Below are positions 7,794 to 17,528 of a DNA stretch of 42,632 bases, piece after piece (positions within the stretch are counted from its first letter, which is position 1; the number at the start of each line of letters is the position of its first letter). The position numbers were made by a program, and so were the translations under genes. This stretch comes from Candidatus Sabulitectum sp. (GTDB lineage Bacteria > Fermentibacterota > Fermentibacteria > Fermentibacterales > JCC-6): NCBI GenBank assembly GCA_029938555.1, contig JAOZUR010000021.1, forward strand, positions 1 to 42,632. The letters are read 5' to 3'. The notes beneath the pieces were generated by a model. The model did not search any database. It was not told the origin of the DNA and worked only from the letters and a program-made list of their open reading frames with translations.

Positions 7794-10046
7794 ATGTCTT
7801 TATTTTTTTATATTCTGCTGGCAGCAGCACCTAGATGGGATTTAGATACATCTATTTCTTACGTATACAATAGCAGCTCAAGTGGGACAGGTTCAGTGTG
7901 GTGTGCTTCGTCAGGTGGAGTTTTTCATTATTCAACTGAGTCAGGTATAGGAACTGTTTACACATGCCCTGAAGATCTGCCTATTCCAGATTGCCGTGAT
8001 CTTCTTTTAGACTCAAAGGATCAGTTATGGATAGCAACAGGTGGCAGTGGGCTTGTGCTGAAAGATGGAGATGGCTGGATAAGTTACAGCAACTTTGAGG
8101 GTATTCCCGGTCAAGGCATTGTTTATTCTGTCATTGAAGCCAGTGGAAGTATTTGGGTGGGATGCAGTGGGGGTTTAGCCCGAGGTGATGAGTTTGGATT
8201 TGTTCCTGTGATTGTCCAGGGTTCTTTTAATCCTGATGATGTTTATTCCCTTGCTCAAAGAAATGATACTTTGTGGATGTGCACAGACAGGGGGATTTTC
8301 AGTTTGCTTTCCAATAATGACCCTTATAATCCAGATTCATGGACTTACTGGCCCGAGACTCAGGGATTGCAGATGAATCGGATCAGAACAGGTGAACATT
8401 CAGTTTATGCTTGTGGAAACAGTGGTGCAATTGAGTTACAGCCTGGTGAAGAATCCTTTAAATTTCTTATTGATTATTCAGCGAAACCAGATAGCGCAAT
8501 TGTTGACATTATGGAAACCTCCCAGGGGCTTTTAGCTGCTGGGCGTGGTGTTGTTTACCGACGCAATGGTTCCGGCTGGCAAGAATTGGGCGAGAATTTA
8601 CCTTCTTATTTATGGCCAATCGCTTTTTTAGAATTGGAAGATGAGTTATTAATTTCTTTTAGTTTTAATGACAACATAGTTAACCTTGGAAACTCTCAGA
8701 CAGGTTATGGTTTTTACCGATTGAATAATGATCAGTTATGGGATCATATTGAAATCCCTGGAATACAGTGTAAAAAAACTCATCAGATGGTTTCCCTTCC
8801 AGATGGAAGATTGTATGTGGGCACATACATGCGTGGGGTTCAGGCTTATTATCCTGATTTTGGGTGGCGCGGTTACACAGCATCGCATGGAATGCCAAAT
8901 CATTTCCAAACTTTTTCTGTGGCAAAGGATCCGGTGGAAGGTATATGGGCGTCTTCCTATCATCATGGTTTATCGTGGATCCGTGATAATGATAATTACG
9001 AAAGCCATGGGGATACCGTTTTAACATTTATCCGAGACTCATTAGAAAGTTTTTCGCCTTCAGCTACCCTTATAAAGGCTGATATACCTAACAATCAACC
9101 AGTGATGATTGTTTCCCAAAACAATGGTTTGTGGGCAGCATTTAAACAGTTTGACGAAGCAGGAAATCCTGACGAACCAAGTGGAATTCTCGGTTTTAAT
9201 GGTGATCCCATGTCTACCATGAACTGGGCACCCCGAGTGGGTGGTAGTGGTATTGCCTCTGTGAATACGAGAGCTGTTTATCCCATTTCTCAAGACAGTT
9301 TATGGATTGCTTTTGAAACAGGTGCTGGATGTCAATTGCTTGTTCATTCTGGAAATCCATCTGATCCTTCCAAGGATGTTTGGTACCCAGGCTCCGGTGA
9401 GGCATTTACTTCCTCATCAGGGCTACCTTCCGGTGAAGTATTCTGTTTTCTAAACGCTCCAGGCGTTGGTTTTCTTGTGGGAACGGCAGAGGGTCTTGCT
9501 TTGTGGACAGGAAGCGGATTTGTACCTTACATGAATATTACAGAGCAAATTAAAACCATGTCTCTTGATTTACGGGGACGAATTTGGTGCCTTGGAACTT
9601 CAGGTATTTACAGGATAGCAGACGATAAGGTGGATGTCTTCAACGAATTTAACAGTGATTTTAATCCATTCAGTCTTTACAGCTGGGAGTTTTCAGCAAC
9701 TGATCAAGTAAATGGAGGAGTATTCTTTTCATCAATTGATGGACTGTGGAATGTGTTGCAGGACGGTGGATCAAATTCGTCAGGAAATGAAATTTCTTTT
9801 TATCCTCAACCTTTCCTTTCCAGTGAAAATCTGCTAAGGATTTCCGGACCCTCTGATTCAGCTCCGGTGACAGTTGATTTTTTCAGATTAGATGGCTCTT
9901 ACGCTGGAAGAGTTCAGTCTGAATCGGTGTCAAATTGGCAGTGGGACGGAATTTTGGAAGGAAGTTATGTGGCAAGCGGGGTATATATGGTGTTAGTAAC
10001 TATTAACGAAACGGTTTATCAGGCCAGAATTTCGGTGGTACGATGA
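7794..10046 (+). CDS. Exported propeller protein with FlgD-like C-terminal domain
   Basis: A 750-residue secreted or surface protein. A short signal peptide (MSLFFYILLAAAPRW) precedes many ~45-residue repeats of the two-component-regulator propeller type, with motifs such as DSKDQLWIATGGSGL and SIWVGCSGGLARG, enough for one or two seven-bladed beta propellers. Residues ~665-750 form an Ig-like FlgD-type domain (YPQPF..., then GSYVASGVYMVLV), the kind that often acts as a type IX secretion or sorting tail in FCB bacteria. It has no kinase or transmembrane domain, unlike hybrid two-component sensors with the same propeller. It overlaps the next gene by 4 bp. Function unknown; a carbohydrate-binding surface role is inference. 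Confidence 0.75.
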   Translation: MSLFFYILLAAAPRWDLDTSISYVYNSSSSGTGSVWCASSGGVFHYSTESGIGTVYTCPEDLPIPDCRDLLLDSKDQLWIATGGSGLVLKDGDGWISYSNFEGIPGQGIVYSVIEASGSIWVGCSGGLARGDEFGFVPVIVQGSFNPDDVYSLAQRNDTLWMCTDRGIFSLLSNNDPYNPDSWTYWPETQGLQMNRIRTGEHSVYACGNSGAIELQPGEESFKFLIDYSAKPDSAIVDIMETSQGLLAAGRGVVYRRNGSGWQELGENLPSYLWPIAFLELEDELLISFSFNDNIVNLGNSQTGYGFYRLNNDQLWDHIEIPGIQCKKTHQMVSLPDGRLYVGTYMRGVQAYYPDFGWRGYTASHGMPNHFQTFSVAKDPVEGIWASSYHHGLSWIRDNDNYESHGDTVLTFIRDSLESFSPSATLIKADIPNNQPVMIVSQNNGLWAAFKQFDEAGNPDEPSGILGFNGDPMSTMNWAPRVGGSGIASVNTRAVYPISQDSLWIAFETGAGCQLLVHSGNPSDPSKDVWYPGSGEAFTSSSGLPSGEVFCFLNAPGVGFLVGTAEGLALWTGSGFVPYMNITEQIKTMSLDLRGRIWCLGTSGIYRIADDKVDVFNEFNSDFNPFSLYSWEFSATDQVNGGVFFSSIDGLWNVLQDGGSNSSGNEISFYPQPFLSSENLLRISGPSDSAPVTVDFFRLDGSYAGRVQSESVSNWQWDGILEGSYVASGVYMVLVTINETVYQARISVVR

Positions 10047-11020
10047 GTATAAAAGTCAGAACAATTACAGATGAAGACAAAGCAGCTTGGACTGCTTTTG
10101 TAGAAAGATCAAACAATGGAACTGTTTTTCATACTCCTGCTTTTCTAGATTATCATCCAGAGGCAAGGTTTGATAACCATCATCTGGTTATTGAGAGCAG
10201 TTCAGGCAAACCAATGGCATATATTCCAGGAGCCATATCTCAATGGGAAGACGGTGCCTGGTTTAGAAGTTATCCCGGCGCATCTTATGGAGGGCCAGTT
10301 CTTGATGATACTCTTGGTCTAGATAAGGTAGAAAGGCTCACTGATGCCCTGATTAGGTATTGCAGACAGAGAGGTTTCGCAGGGATTGAAATGACCCCTC
10401 CGCCTGTGTCCTATTATAGACGACCACATAACTATATTGATTTCGCACTGATTAAGAACGGATTCAGTTATAAAAAGCGTGAACTTACAGCGGTTATTGA
10501 TTTAAACAGGCTTGGTGAAGAAATAGATCTAGGGTTTAGTCAATCTGCAAGACGAGGTGTTCGCAAAGCGATTAAATCAGGTCTTCGTGTGGTTGAAGAT
10601 AATGATTACAGTAAGTTTTACCCGGTTCTTGCAAGTAATCTTAAAGAACGACATGATGTGGAACCGACCCATACTTTAGATGAACTGAACCTTCTAACAA
10701 AACTTATGGGTAGAAGCAGTATCAAGCAGTTCATTGCTGTTGACGATTCTGACGAAGTGTATGCTGGAATGATAATGTTTCACTGTAATCCCCGAGTAAC
10801 TTTAGCCTTTTATATATCTCATAATGAGCAGCATCAGGCTTTGCGCCCTGTGAATCTTGTTTATCGTGAGGTGATTAGTTGGGCTAAAAAGATGGGTTAT
10901 CATTATCTTGACCTTGGTACTTATACCCTTAATATGGAAGTGAATTACGGCTTGTGCCGATTCAAAGAATCATTTTCAGCAAGGGGTCAGTTCAGGAATA
11001 CTTTCATGGGCAAGATTTAA
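10043..11020 (+). CDS. FemAB/GNAT-like acyl- or aminoacyl-transferase
   Basis: The 325-residue protein has the FemAB-like double GNAT layout: an N-terminal half with TVFHTPAFLDYHP and a PGASYGGPVLDD segment, and a C-terminal half with the QSARRGVRKAIKSGLRVVE helix, YAGMIMFHCNPRVTLAFYIS and YHYLDLGTYTLNMEVNYGL. This resembles proteins annotated as FemAB or BioF2-like acetyltransferases in exopolysaccharide loci. It may decorate a sugar or peptidoglycan precursor with an acyl or aminoacyl group; substrate unknown. The ATG overlaps the preceding stop (ATGA), indicating translational coupling. It is cytoplasmic, with no membrane segments. Confidence 0.65.
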   Translation: MSIKVRTITDEDKAAWTAFVERSNNGTVFHTPAFLDYHPEARFDNHHLVIESSSGKPMAYIPGAISQWEDGAWFRSYPGASYGGPVLDDTLGLDKVERLTDALIRYCRQRGFAGIEMTPPPVSYYRRPHNYIDFALIKNGFSYKKRELTAVIDLNRLGEEIDLGFSQSARRGVRKAIKSGLRVVEDNDYSKFYPVLASNLKERHDVEPTHTLDELNLLTKLMGRSSIKQFIAVDDSDEVYAGMIMFHCNPRVTLAFYISHNEQHQALRPVNLVYREVISWAKKMGYHYLDLGTYTLNMEVNYGLCRFKESFSARGQFRNTFMGKI

Positions 11021-11024
11021 CTAA

Positions 11025-12263
11025 ATGGATCTGCGTACCATATTGGCCTGGAGTGCTCTTCTTTTGATGTTTTTCGGTGGAAGGCTTATGACCACAGATG
11101 TTGCAGCGCAGTATCAGGTTGCCGAGTCTGTTTTTGGGGCAAGAGACCTTTTTACAGCTGAAGATGGCTGGTTTGTCTCCGGTGTCAGATCTGATAATTA
11201 CGTGCCCCATGGTCCAGGTTATTCTATTATTCTTTTACCGTCAGCTGGAATTGGTCTTATTCTGGGTTTAGCAGCTGGAAAGGTAACAGCTGCACTGACA
11301 AACGCCGTATTCAGTCTGTTGTTAATTCTTGCTGTGAAAAAACTTGCAGAGGGTTTTATGGGCAAGGTGGAATTGGGCAGATTGCTTCTTGTAATGATAG
11401 GAACCATGGCTTTGATTTACGGTAGGATGCCTTATGATGTCACATCAGCAGTTGCGCTTGTTTTGTGGGGTGCTTTGTTTATGCACACTGGTAAACCATT
11501 CATTGCTGGTATTCTTCTTGGTTTTGCACTTCTAATCCGTGCTGATTCCATAGTTCTTTTGCCAATATACTGGACAGAGGAAAAACATCTTGAAAAGTTT
11601 GCTTTGCTTGCAGCAGGTGCTTTCCCTTTTGTGCTGGCCATACTGAGTTATAATTTTTATCGATTTGGTTCAATTTTGTCAGATGGTCACGCTCAGGATC
11701 CTGCTATTTCTCTTAATTTATACGGTCGTGGTATTCCAGGTCTTCTTTTTAGCCCAGGCAAAGGGCTGTTCTGGTATGCACCATTAACTATTCTGGCTAT
11801 TTTCCATTGTGGAGACTGGCGATTCTGGAGTCCCTTTGCTTTTTCTCTGGTTCTTCATGGGTTTCTGCATGATTGGACAGGGGGAACAGGTTGGGGTCCC
11901 CGATTTTTGTTTATGATTCTTCCTGTTTTGTTTATGCCTTTAATCAGGCCAGGAACTGGTGGAAAACTATTTAAAATTCTAGCAGTTTTTTCCGTTGTAA
12001 TTACACTGGCTGCTGGAATTACTGATACCAACGCTCTTGAGCAGCGCCTTGGAGCAGACGAGTTTGATTCCCACTCAAGACAGACAGTTATTTGGTCTGC
12101 CAGTCGATCTCCATTGCTTCAAACTCTTATTCATCCAGATATCACCAAGCCAGATTTATTGGGTTATCATGTTGCCGGTTTGCCTGGAGCGCTGATTCAG
12201 TTCCTTTCAGGCGCCGCTCTACTTTTTTATGCACTTAAGGGAAAGAGGTGGAAAACCGCATGA
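11025..12263 (+). CDS. GT-C-type membrane glycosyltransferase
   Basis: An integral membrane protein of 412 residues with about ten hydrophobic segments. An early loop (residues ~23-65, with DVAAQYQVAES and YVPHGPGY) would face the periplasm. The signatures NFYRFGSILSDG, GLLFSPGKGLFWYAP and GGTGWGPRFLFMILP match GT39/PMT-like proteins that use polyprenyl-phosphate sugars. The combination with the Dpm1-like enzyme at the start of the operon supports such donor use. The donor and acceptor are not determined by sequence. It begins 4 nt after the previous stop and overlaps the next gene by 4 bp. Confidence 0.7.
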   Translation: MDLRTILAWSALLLMFFGGRLMTTDVAAQYQVAESVFGARDLFTAEDGWFVSGVRSDNYVPHGPGYSIILLPSAGIGLILGLAAGKVTAALTNAVFSLLLILAVKKLAEGFMGKVELGRLLLVMIGTMALIYGRMPYDVTSAVALVLWGALFMHTGKPFIAGILLGFALLIRADSIVLLPIYWTEEKHLEKFALLAAGAFPFVLAILSYNFYRFGSILSDGHAQDPAISLNLYGRGIPGLLFSPGKGLFWYAPLTILAIFHCGDWRFWSPFAFSLVLHGFLHDWTGGTGWGPRFLFMILPVLFMPLIRPGTGGKLFKILAVFSVVITLAAGITDTNALEQRLGADEFDSHSRQTVIWSASRSPLLQTLIHPDITKPDLLGYHVAGLPGALIQFLSGAALLFYALKGKRWKTA

Positions 12264-13333
12264 AAATTCTTCATGTATCTCCACAAAATTACACTGGAAT
12301 ACTTACTTTGTTTGTTAAAGGACACCAGGCACTTGGTCACGAAAGCAGGCTTGTTACCTTTTATAGGGCAAAAAATCTGTACCCTGAAGACATTTGCTTG
12401 AATCTTCCATTTGTGGGCCCTATGCCGTGGTTATGGAAGGTAAAAAGATTTATACGAAGTGGCAGTCTTAATGTTCCGTTCACAGGGACCACAGAACGAA
12501 TATTCTGGACACCTTCTGGCATGGAGCGAATTCTTATGCCTCTGCGGGATTTAGCCTGGATCCCTAAAATTGATAGAGCTAACAAGAAGTATCACTTGAA
12601 TGATTTTGATATTCATGTTCTTGAGGGTGGTATGAGTTTTTTTCGAGATGGTAGAGATGTAAAAAAACTCAGAGCTGCTGGAAAACACATAGTTTCAAAT
12701 TATCATGGTCTTGATTTGCGTATGCGCGGAGCTATCAAACCAGTATGGGACGCTACAGAACTCCATACCACTTGTGAGTTTGATCTTTATCAGAGATATC
12801 CAGAGCTAGAGTATCTTTTCCTTCCTTTTGATAATTCGCTGGTTCCACCGGCAAATGCTACCGGTGAAATCATTAAGATCTGTCATGCTCCAAGAATTAG
12901 ATCCGTTAAAGGCACCGATAAAATTATTGAAGTGGTAGAAAAACTTTCTGAAACTCTTCCGGTGAAGATGGTTCTTATTGAGAACATGCCTCATTCTGAA
13001 GCTGTTAAACTAAAATCTCAGTGCCACATTGCCATTGATCAGATAGCAAGCGGAGACATGGGTTATGGAGTGAATTCACTGGAAAGTCTTGCCATGGGGT
13101 TGTGTACTGTTACAAATCTTTCTGAAGCTTATCAGAATTTTATTCCTGATCACCCATTTGCTCTTGCTGAACCGCATAACCTTGAAAATGTTCTTAAAGA
13201 ACTTGTTTTAGATGAGCAACTTAGAACAAAATACGCAAAGGCGGGGCCAGGCTGGATAAATAAAACCCATCACTGGAAATCGGTTGCAGAGCATATGCAT
13301 AAAAGATATACAGAACTGGGGTGGATGAAGTAA
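12260..13333 (+). CDS. GT-B glycosyltransferase (GT4-like)
   Basis: Cytoplasmic glycosyltransferase of 357 residues. The N-terminus MKILHVSPQNYTGILTLFVKGH has the GT-B donor-domain look, and the C-terminal half carries GYGVNSLESLAMGLCTVTN, corresponding to the E-x7-E region of GT4 enzymes that binds the nucleotide sugar. NYHGLDLRMRG lies at the domain boundary. I chose the ATG at 12260 because it overlaps the previous stop (ATGA); a GTG at 12248 would add four residues. It likely adds one sugar to the lipid-linked unit. Acceptor and sugar unknown. Confidence 0.7.
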   Translation: MKILHVSPQNYTGILTLFVKGHQALGHESRLVTFYRAKNLYPEDICLNLPFVGPMPWLWKVKRFIRSGSLNVPFTGTTERIFWTPSGMERILMPLRDLAWIPKIDRANKKYHLNDFDIHVLEGGMSFFRDGRDVKKLRAAGKHIVSNYHGLDLRMRGAIKPVWDATELHTTCEFDLYQRYPELEYLFLPFDNSLVPPANATGEIIKICHAPRIRSVKGTDKIIEVVEKLSETLPVKMVLIENMPHSEAVKLKSQCHIAIDQIASGDMGYGVNSLESLAMGLCTVTNLSEAYQNFIPDHPFALAEPHNLENVLKELVLDEQLRTKYAKAGPGWINKTHHWKSVAEHMHKRYTELGWMK

Positions 13334-14772
13334 TGGCTGAATCAGGTCAGAGGGATCTAGCAAAAGAGACTCTTCTTTATGCATTAGCAATGGTGGTAAG
13401 TGGGCTTGTTCAGTTTGCATTCCTGCCGTTTATGAGCACTTTTCTTTCACCTGAGCAGGTGGGAGAACTGGGAGTAGTAAGAATAATAAGTGAGATCATA
13501 GCTGGAATTGTTGTGCTTGGTCTTCCTGCTGCAATTATAAGAGCTTGGCACAATACAGATGCTCACCGAGCGGTTCTTCTTCGTTCAATATTGCTTCCTC
13601 TTATTCCTCTTGCAGTCGCGGCAATTCTTATTATTACTTTAGGTGGAAAAATTAGTACCTTGCTCCATGTGACGAATCCAACTCTTCTTTTACATGCTCT
13701 GGCTTTAGGTGGTTCTGTGGCTCTTCTTCAGGTTGCTCTGTCTATGCCAAGGGCGCAGGGCATGGCGGGAACTTATTTTGCAATTCAGTTTGCTAGGGGT
13801 GTTCTGTCGCTTATACTTCTTTTTGTTCTGTTAAAGTCTGTAGACACATCAGGTGCCATTCAGGTTTTTCTTGAAGCTAGATGGATGCCAACTATTTTTG
13901 TTGTGGTTGTTTCTTTTTTCATTATATGGAAAATTACACGAGGTTCATCTTCTATCCCCGCTCCAGAGAGATTAACAGGATCTATGATGGCTTTCAGTCT
14001 TCCACTTGTTCCTGCAACCCTTGCTCTCTTGATTCTTTCCAGTGCCGATATGTTCATGCTCAGAACCATCAGTACAGATATGGCTCAGAGTGGATGGTAT
14101 GAATGGGCAGGCAGGGCCGTGTTAATCCTTACTCCGCTTACTCTTGGTTTTGGAATGGCATGGCAGAGGTACATTTTTAGGAAGAAAAAAGAAGGCGGAA
14201 GAATGGATGAACTGGGTAGAACCGGTCTTCTTTTCATGGTAACAGTTAACTGGGCTGCAATGGTTCTTGCCCTTTTGTCCAACGAAATTGTTTCGGTTTT
14301 TGGCGGAGCAGCATGGCTTCCAGCTGCAAAGGTTCTTCCATGGATTGCCGGTTCAGCAGCTATGTATGCTCTTTTTACCATATCACAGACCGCTCCACTT
14401 CTTACCGGTCAGACAAAATACATTGGGTGGATGACTGCATTTGGCGCAGTAATAAATATAGGATTTAACCTTAGGTTGATTCCCATTGCCGGAGCTGTTG
14501 GGGCAGCATTTGCCACTTTAGCCACTAATATGTTCATGGCTTTGTCTTTGTTCTGGATAGGCAGAAAAGTTTTTCCAGTAAGCTTTTTTGCAGTTGTTGT
14601 AATGGTGATTATTCCTGTGTTTTCCGGCCCGTTGTCTGGTTTGGGTCCTGGAAGCAGAATGATAACAATTCTGGCTGGAACCGCTGTGACTGTTCTGATT
14701 ATTCAGGTGTTAAGATCTCTTGGTACAGGAGATGATTTGAAGACAACTGCAGGAGGTGGTGATGACTCCTGA
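13333..14772 (+). CDS. Wzx-like polysaccharide flippase (first copy)
   Basis: A 479-residue polytopic membrane protein with roughly 12-14 hydrophobic segments and the MATE/MVF flippase arrangement typical of Wzx: ETLLYALAMVVSGLVQFAFL at the start, then FLSPEQVGELGVVRIISEI, and RLIPIAGAVGAAFATLATN near the end. Wzx proteins flip undecaprenyl-linked repeat units to the periplasm. The start overlaps the upstream stop (TAATG), which decided it over the GTG at 13321. A second, divergent flippase gene lies near the end of the same operon, so the locus may handle two substrates. Confidence 0.8.
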   Translation: MAESGQRDLAKETLLYALAMVVSGLVQFAFLPFMSTFLSPEQVGELGVVRIISEIIAGIVVLGLPAAIIRAWHNTDAHRAVLLRSILLPLIPLAVAAILIITLGGKISTLLHVTNPTLLLHALALGGSVALLQVALSMPRAQGMAGTYFAIQFARGVLSLILLFVLLKSVDTSGAIQVFLEARWMPTIFVVVVSFFIIWKITRGSSSIPAPERLTGSMMAFSLPLVPATLALLILSSADMFMLRTISTDMAQSGWYEWAGRAVLILTPLTLGFGMAWQRYIFRKKKEGGRMDELGRTGLLFMVTVNWAAMVLALLSNEIVSVFGGAAWLPAAKVLPWIAGSAAMYALFTISQTAPLLTGQTKYIGWMTAFGAVINIGFNLRLIPIAGAVGAAFATLATNMFMALSLFWIGRKVFPVSFFAVVVMVIIPVFSGPLSGLGPGSRMITILAGTAVTVLIIQVLRSLGTGDDLKTTAGGGDDS

Positions 14773-15700
14773 GATAGCCGTTCAGGTTCCGGTGAAAAAT
14801 GGCGGTGAAACTTTCAGGAAATTTATTAAAAGTCTGGTTAATCAGGATATTCAGGTACCCTGGGAGCTTGTGATTGTTGATGATGCAAGTGATTTGCCCT
14901 TGTTGGAAGAATTTCATGTGGAATTAGGTGAATTGCCAGATTTGTGTATTGTAAAAGTGGAGAGAATCCAACCAGGGGGCAACAGACCTGCTGCAAGAAA
15001 TAGAGCATTCATGGTTTCTGAAGCAGAAGTGGCTTTGTTGATGGATGCGGATCTTGAGTTTGATTCAACCCTTCTTCGCAGACATCTAGAGGTTCGAAAA
15101 GAAACCGGAGCCCAAGTGGTGATGGGTAAACGAATCAATGCATGGAGCCAAAATGCTACTGCATGGCAGAAATGGTTTGATAGCAGGGCCATGGGTAATA
15201 AACCTTCAGGAAAATTCCCCTGGAACTATTTCATTACTGGAAATCTTTCAATAACAAACCAGCTGTTAAAAGAAGCAGGAGGGTTTGATACTGCTATAGA
15301 TAGTTATGGCGGGGAAGATACTGAAATGGGTTATCGATTGAATAAGATGAGTGTTACATTCTTCTGGGAACCAACATTGTCTGTTAATCATCTGGATGAT
15401 GTTTCAGTAAGAAAACATTCTGAGAAGACGCTTGAATACGGAGGAACCGGGTTAAAGTACACTCTAGAAAAACACCCTGAGATTAATGGTTTGCTTGGTA
15501 GCAGATGGATAGAACCTGTTTTTGCAAAACCGTCACATCTTTGTTTTATAAGACTTTTAACTGGTTTCGCCCTTCTTGGGCCAGTATACAGAACATTACT
15601 GACCGTTGCCGAGAAATACGGAAAACCTTCTATTCTTTTTACATATCTTGCTGTAGGTGCATCTCTTATGGGTCTAAGCGGAAAAGATTATCATAAATGA
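14762..15700 (+). CDS. GT2 family glycosyltransferase
   Basis: A 312-residue GT-A fold transferase. The N-terminal VQVPVKNGGETFRKFIKSL, ELVIVDDAS, RPAARNRAF and LLMDADLEFD (the DxD) follow the GT2 pattern; the ITGNLSI and GGFDTAIDSYGGEDTEMGYR segments hold the ED acceptor-base motif. A weakly hydrophobic region (LLTGFALLGPVYRTLLTV) near the C-terminus may touch the membrane. The start ATG at 14762 follows GGAGG by 5 nt and lies within the end of the flippase gene. Sugar specificity cannot be read from the sequence. Confidence 0.8.
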   Translation: MTPEIAVQVPVKNGGETFRKFIKSLVNQDIQVPWELVIVDDASDLPLLEEFHVELGELPDLCIVKVERIQPGGNRPAARNRAFMVSEAEVALLMDADLEFDSTLLRRHLEVRKETGAQVVMGKRINAWSQNATAWQKWFDSRAMGNKPSGKFPWNYFITGNLSITNQLLKEAGGFDTAIDSYGGEDTEMGYRLNKMSVTFFWEPTLSVNHLDDVSVRKHSEKTLEYGGTGLKYTLEKHPEINGLLGSRWIEPVFAKPSHLCFIRLLTGFALLGPVYRTLLTVAEKYGKPSILFTYLAVGASLMGLSGKDYHK

Positions 15701-16602
15701 TTAACCAGCATGTTATATCAATTGATCCTGAAAAATTTAAAGTAATTAATCTTTCTGATTACACCACATGGGGAATAGGTGGCCCATCTGCTTCTGTTGT
15801 GGTAAGAACTGAAAATGAACTTGTTGATACGGTTGGTTTTTTGAATGAAGAATCGATTCCCTGGATAGTTTTAGGAAGAGGCTCTAATATGCTTGCACCA
15901 ACCGAGGGTTGGTCTGGTGTGGTAATTTTCCTTAAAGGACATTTCAGTGAATATTTTTTCAAAGAAGAAAGACTCACTGCAGGCGGTGGGGCACATCTGC
16001 CTTCAGTGGCTGGTGCAGCTTGCACTAAAGGGCTGGCAGGTCTTGTATTTGCAGTTGGTATTCCAGGAACAATTGGCGGTGCCGTTTACATGAATGCCGG
16101 GGCTTATGGTTCTTCAATCTCTGATTTTGTTGAAAAAGTCAGGGTTTTTCATTCCAATGGTTTAATTGAGTATCTTACACCAGAAGAATGCGGTTTTAAA
16201 TACAGGTTCAGCTCATTTCAAAAGTCCGATTCTATTGTTCTGAGCGCAGAGTTGAAACTGTTTAAAAATCAGAAGAGCAGTAAAAAACTTCGAAGAGAGG
16301 TTAGAGAAATTCTTCAACTAAGAAGATTGAAATTTCCTCTTCATGCTCCTAATGCTGGAAGTGTATTTCGCCGACCTGATTTTGGCCCGCCGCCTGGTAA
16401 GTTGATTGAAGATAATGGCTTAAAGGGTTATACCATAGGAGGGGCAATGGTGTCTCGAGTTCATGCAAATTTCATAGAGAATACAGGGCGAGCTACAAGT
16501 TCTGATGTTATGAATTTGATAGAACTAATTATAAATGAAGTTGAAAAAGCAAGTGGAATTACACTGGTAAGAGAAATCAGGAAATTGGGAGAGCAGATTT
16601 GA
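15697..16602 (+). CDS. murB: UDP-N-acetylenolpyruvoylglucosamine reductase MurB
   Basis: MurB reduces UDP-GlcNAc-enolpyruvate to UDP-MurNAc with NADPH and FAD in the cytoplasm, the second committed step of peptidoglycan synthesis. The 301 residues show its marks: YTTWGIGGPS, LGRGSNML, and the FAD loop GIPGTIGGAVYMNAGAYG; YRFSSFQ; the catalytic serine context NAGSVFRRP; PPPGKLIEDNGLKG; and the terminal LVREIRKLG glutamate. Being embedded in a polysaccharide operon with 4-bp overlaps on both sides is unusual, since murB is normally in a cell-wall cluster. It may be the only copy or a second one; that cannot be seen here. Confidence 0.93.
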   Translation: MINQHVISIDPEKFKVINLSDYTTWGIGGPSASVVVRTENELVDTVGFLNEESIPWIVLGRGSNMLAPTEGWSGVVIFLKGHFSEYFFKEERLTAGGGAHLPSVAGAACTKGLAGLVFAVGIPGTIGGAVYMNAGAYGSSISDFVEKVRVFHSNGLIEYLTPEECGFKYRFSSFQKSDSIVLSAELKLFKNQKSSKKLRREVREILQLRRLKFPLHAPNAGSVFRRPDFGPPPGKLIEDNGLKGYTIGGAMVSRVHANFIENTGRATSSDVMNLIELIINEVEKASGITLVREIRKLGEQI

Positions 16603-17528
16603 GTAGAAAAGTTGGTGATTTCACCCTGGAAAGCGGTTCAATTCTTGTCACCGGTGCAGGAGGTTTTGTCGGCCAGCGGTTAATGGAATTATTTGATCTT
16701 GGTCCCGGAGACATTGCTGCTGATTTTTCAGATGATTTTACAGCACCAGCAGGTGTAAGAAAAATTGTATGGAAACTTCCAGGCCCACCACCAGCCTCTC
16801 TCGGCCAGGTAAAGTATGTGATTCATCTTGCGGGTTTAAGCTCAGTGGCTCATTCTCGTTCAATGGCAGATAAAGTCTTAAGTGTAAATACAAAAGGTAC
16901 TTTAAGTATTGTTGATTGGATTAAACAAAGATCACCGGATGCAATCCTTCTGCTGGCCAGTTCTGCTGAAGTTTACCGAGTTTCATCAAAAAAATTAGAT
17001 GAGATGTCTTTTATAGAACCCCAAAGTCCCTACGGAACAAGTAAGCAAAAAGCCGAGGAAATTCTTAAAAATTCTGGAGTTAAGTATTTGATTTCCCGTT
17101 CTTTTCCCCATTATGGTCCAGGGCAGTCTGGCGCTTTTGTTTTACCATCTTTTTGCAAAAGGATTATTTATACACAAATTTCCGGGGACAGAAAAATAAC
17201 CACAGGAAACCTTTCTGCTATAAGAGACTACCTTTATATAGATGATGTGATATATGCTTATGCCTGCCTTCTTGCAAAAGGCTTGACAGGAAGTATTTAC
17301 AATGTGTGTTCCAGTGAAGGAATTTCTATTGGCATGCTTTTGTCGCGTATTATTAAAATTTCTCAATTCGATATTGAAACGGTTACAGATCCTCGCCTTC
17401 TTCGTGAAAAAGATCAGTTTTGCCAGATTGGCAGTAATGAAAAACTGAAATCTCTTGGATGGACCATGAAGGTTCCTCTTGAATTAGGTCTTTTGAAGCT
17501 TTATCAGTGGTGGGAGCAGAGACTATGA
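16599..17528 (+). CDS. SDR NAD(P)-sugar reductase, GDP-6-deoxy-mannose reductase (RMD)-like
   Basis: A short-chain dehydrogenase of the extended sugar-epimerase type, 309 residues. The nucleotide-binding glycine motif is TGAGGFVGQRL (~19-29); the catalytic Tyr-Lys is in YGTSKQKAE, and SSAEVY provides the Ser. The segments FPHYGPGQSGAFVLPSF, GNLSAIRDYLYIDDV and YNVCSSEGISI closely follow GDP-4-dehydro-6-deoxy-mannose reductases, which make GDP-rhamnose. No GDP-mannose 4,6-dehydratase is seen in the window, so the exact substrate is uncertain. The TTG start overlaps the murB stop. Confidence 0.7.
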   Translation: MSRKVGDFTLESGSILVTGAGGFVGQRLMELFDLGPGDIAADFSDDFTAPAGVRKIVWKLPGPPPASLGQVKYVIHLAGLSSVAHSRSMADKVLSVNTKGTLSIVDWIKQRSPDAILLLASSAEVYRVSSKKLDEMSFIEPQSPYGTSKQKAEEILKNSGVKYLISRSFPHYGPGQSGAFVLPSFCKRIIYTQISGDRKITTGNLSAIRDYLYIDDVIYAYACLLAKGLTGSIYNVCSSEGISIGMLLSRIIKISQFDIETVTDPRLLREKDQFCQIGSNEKLKSLGWTMKVPLELGLLKLYQWWEQRL

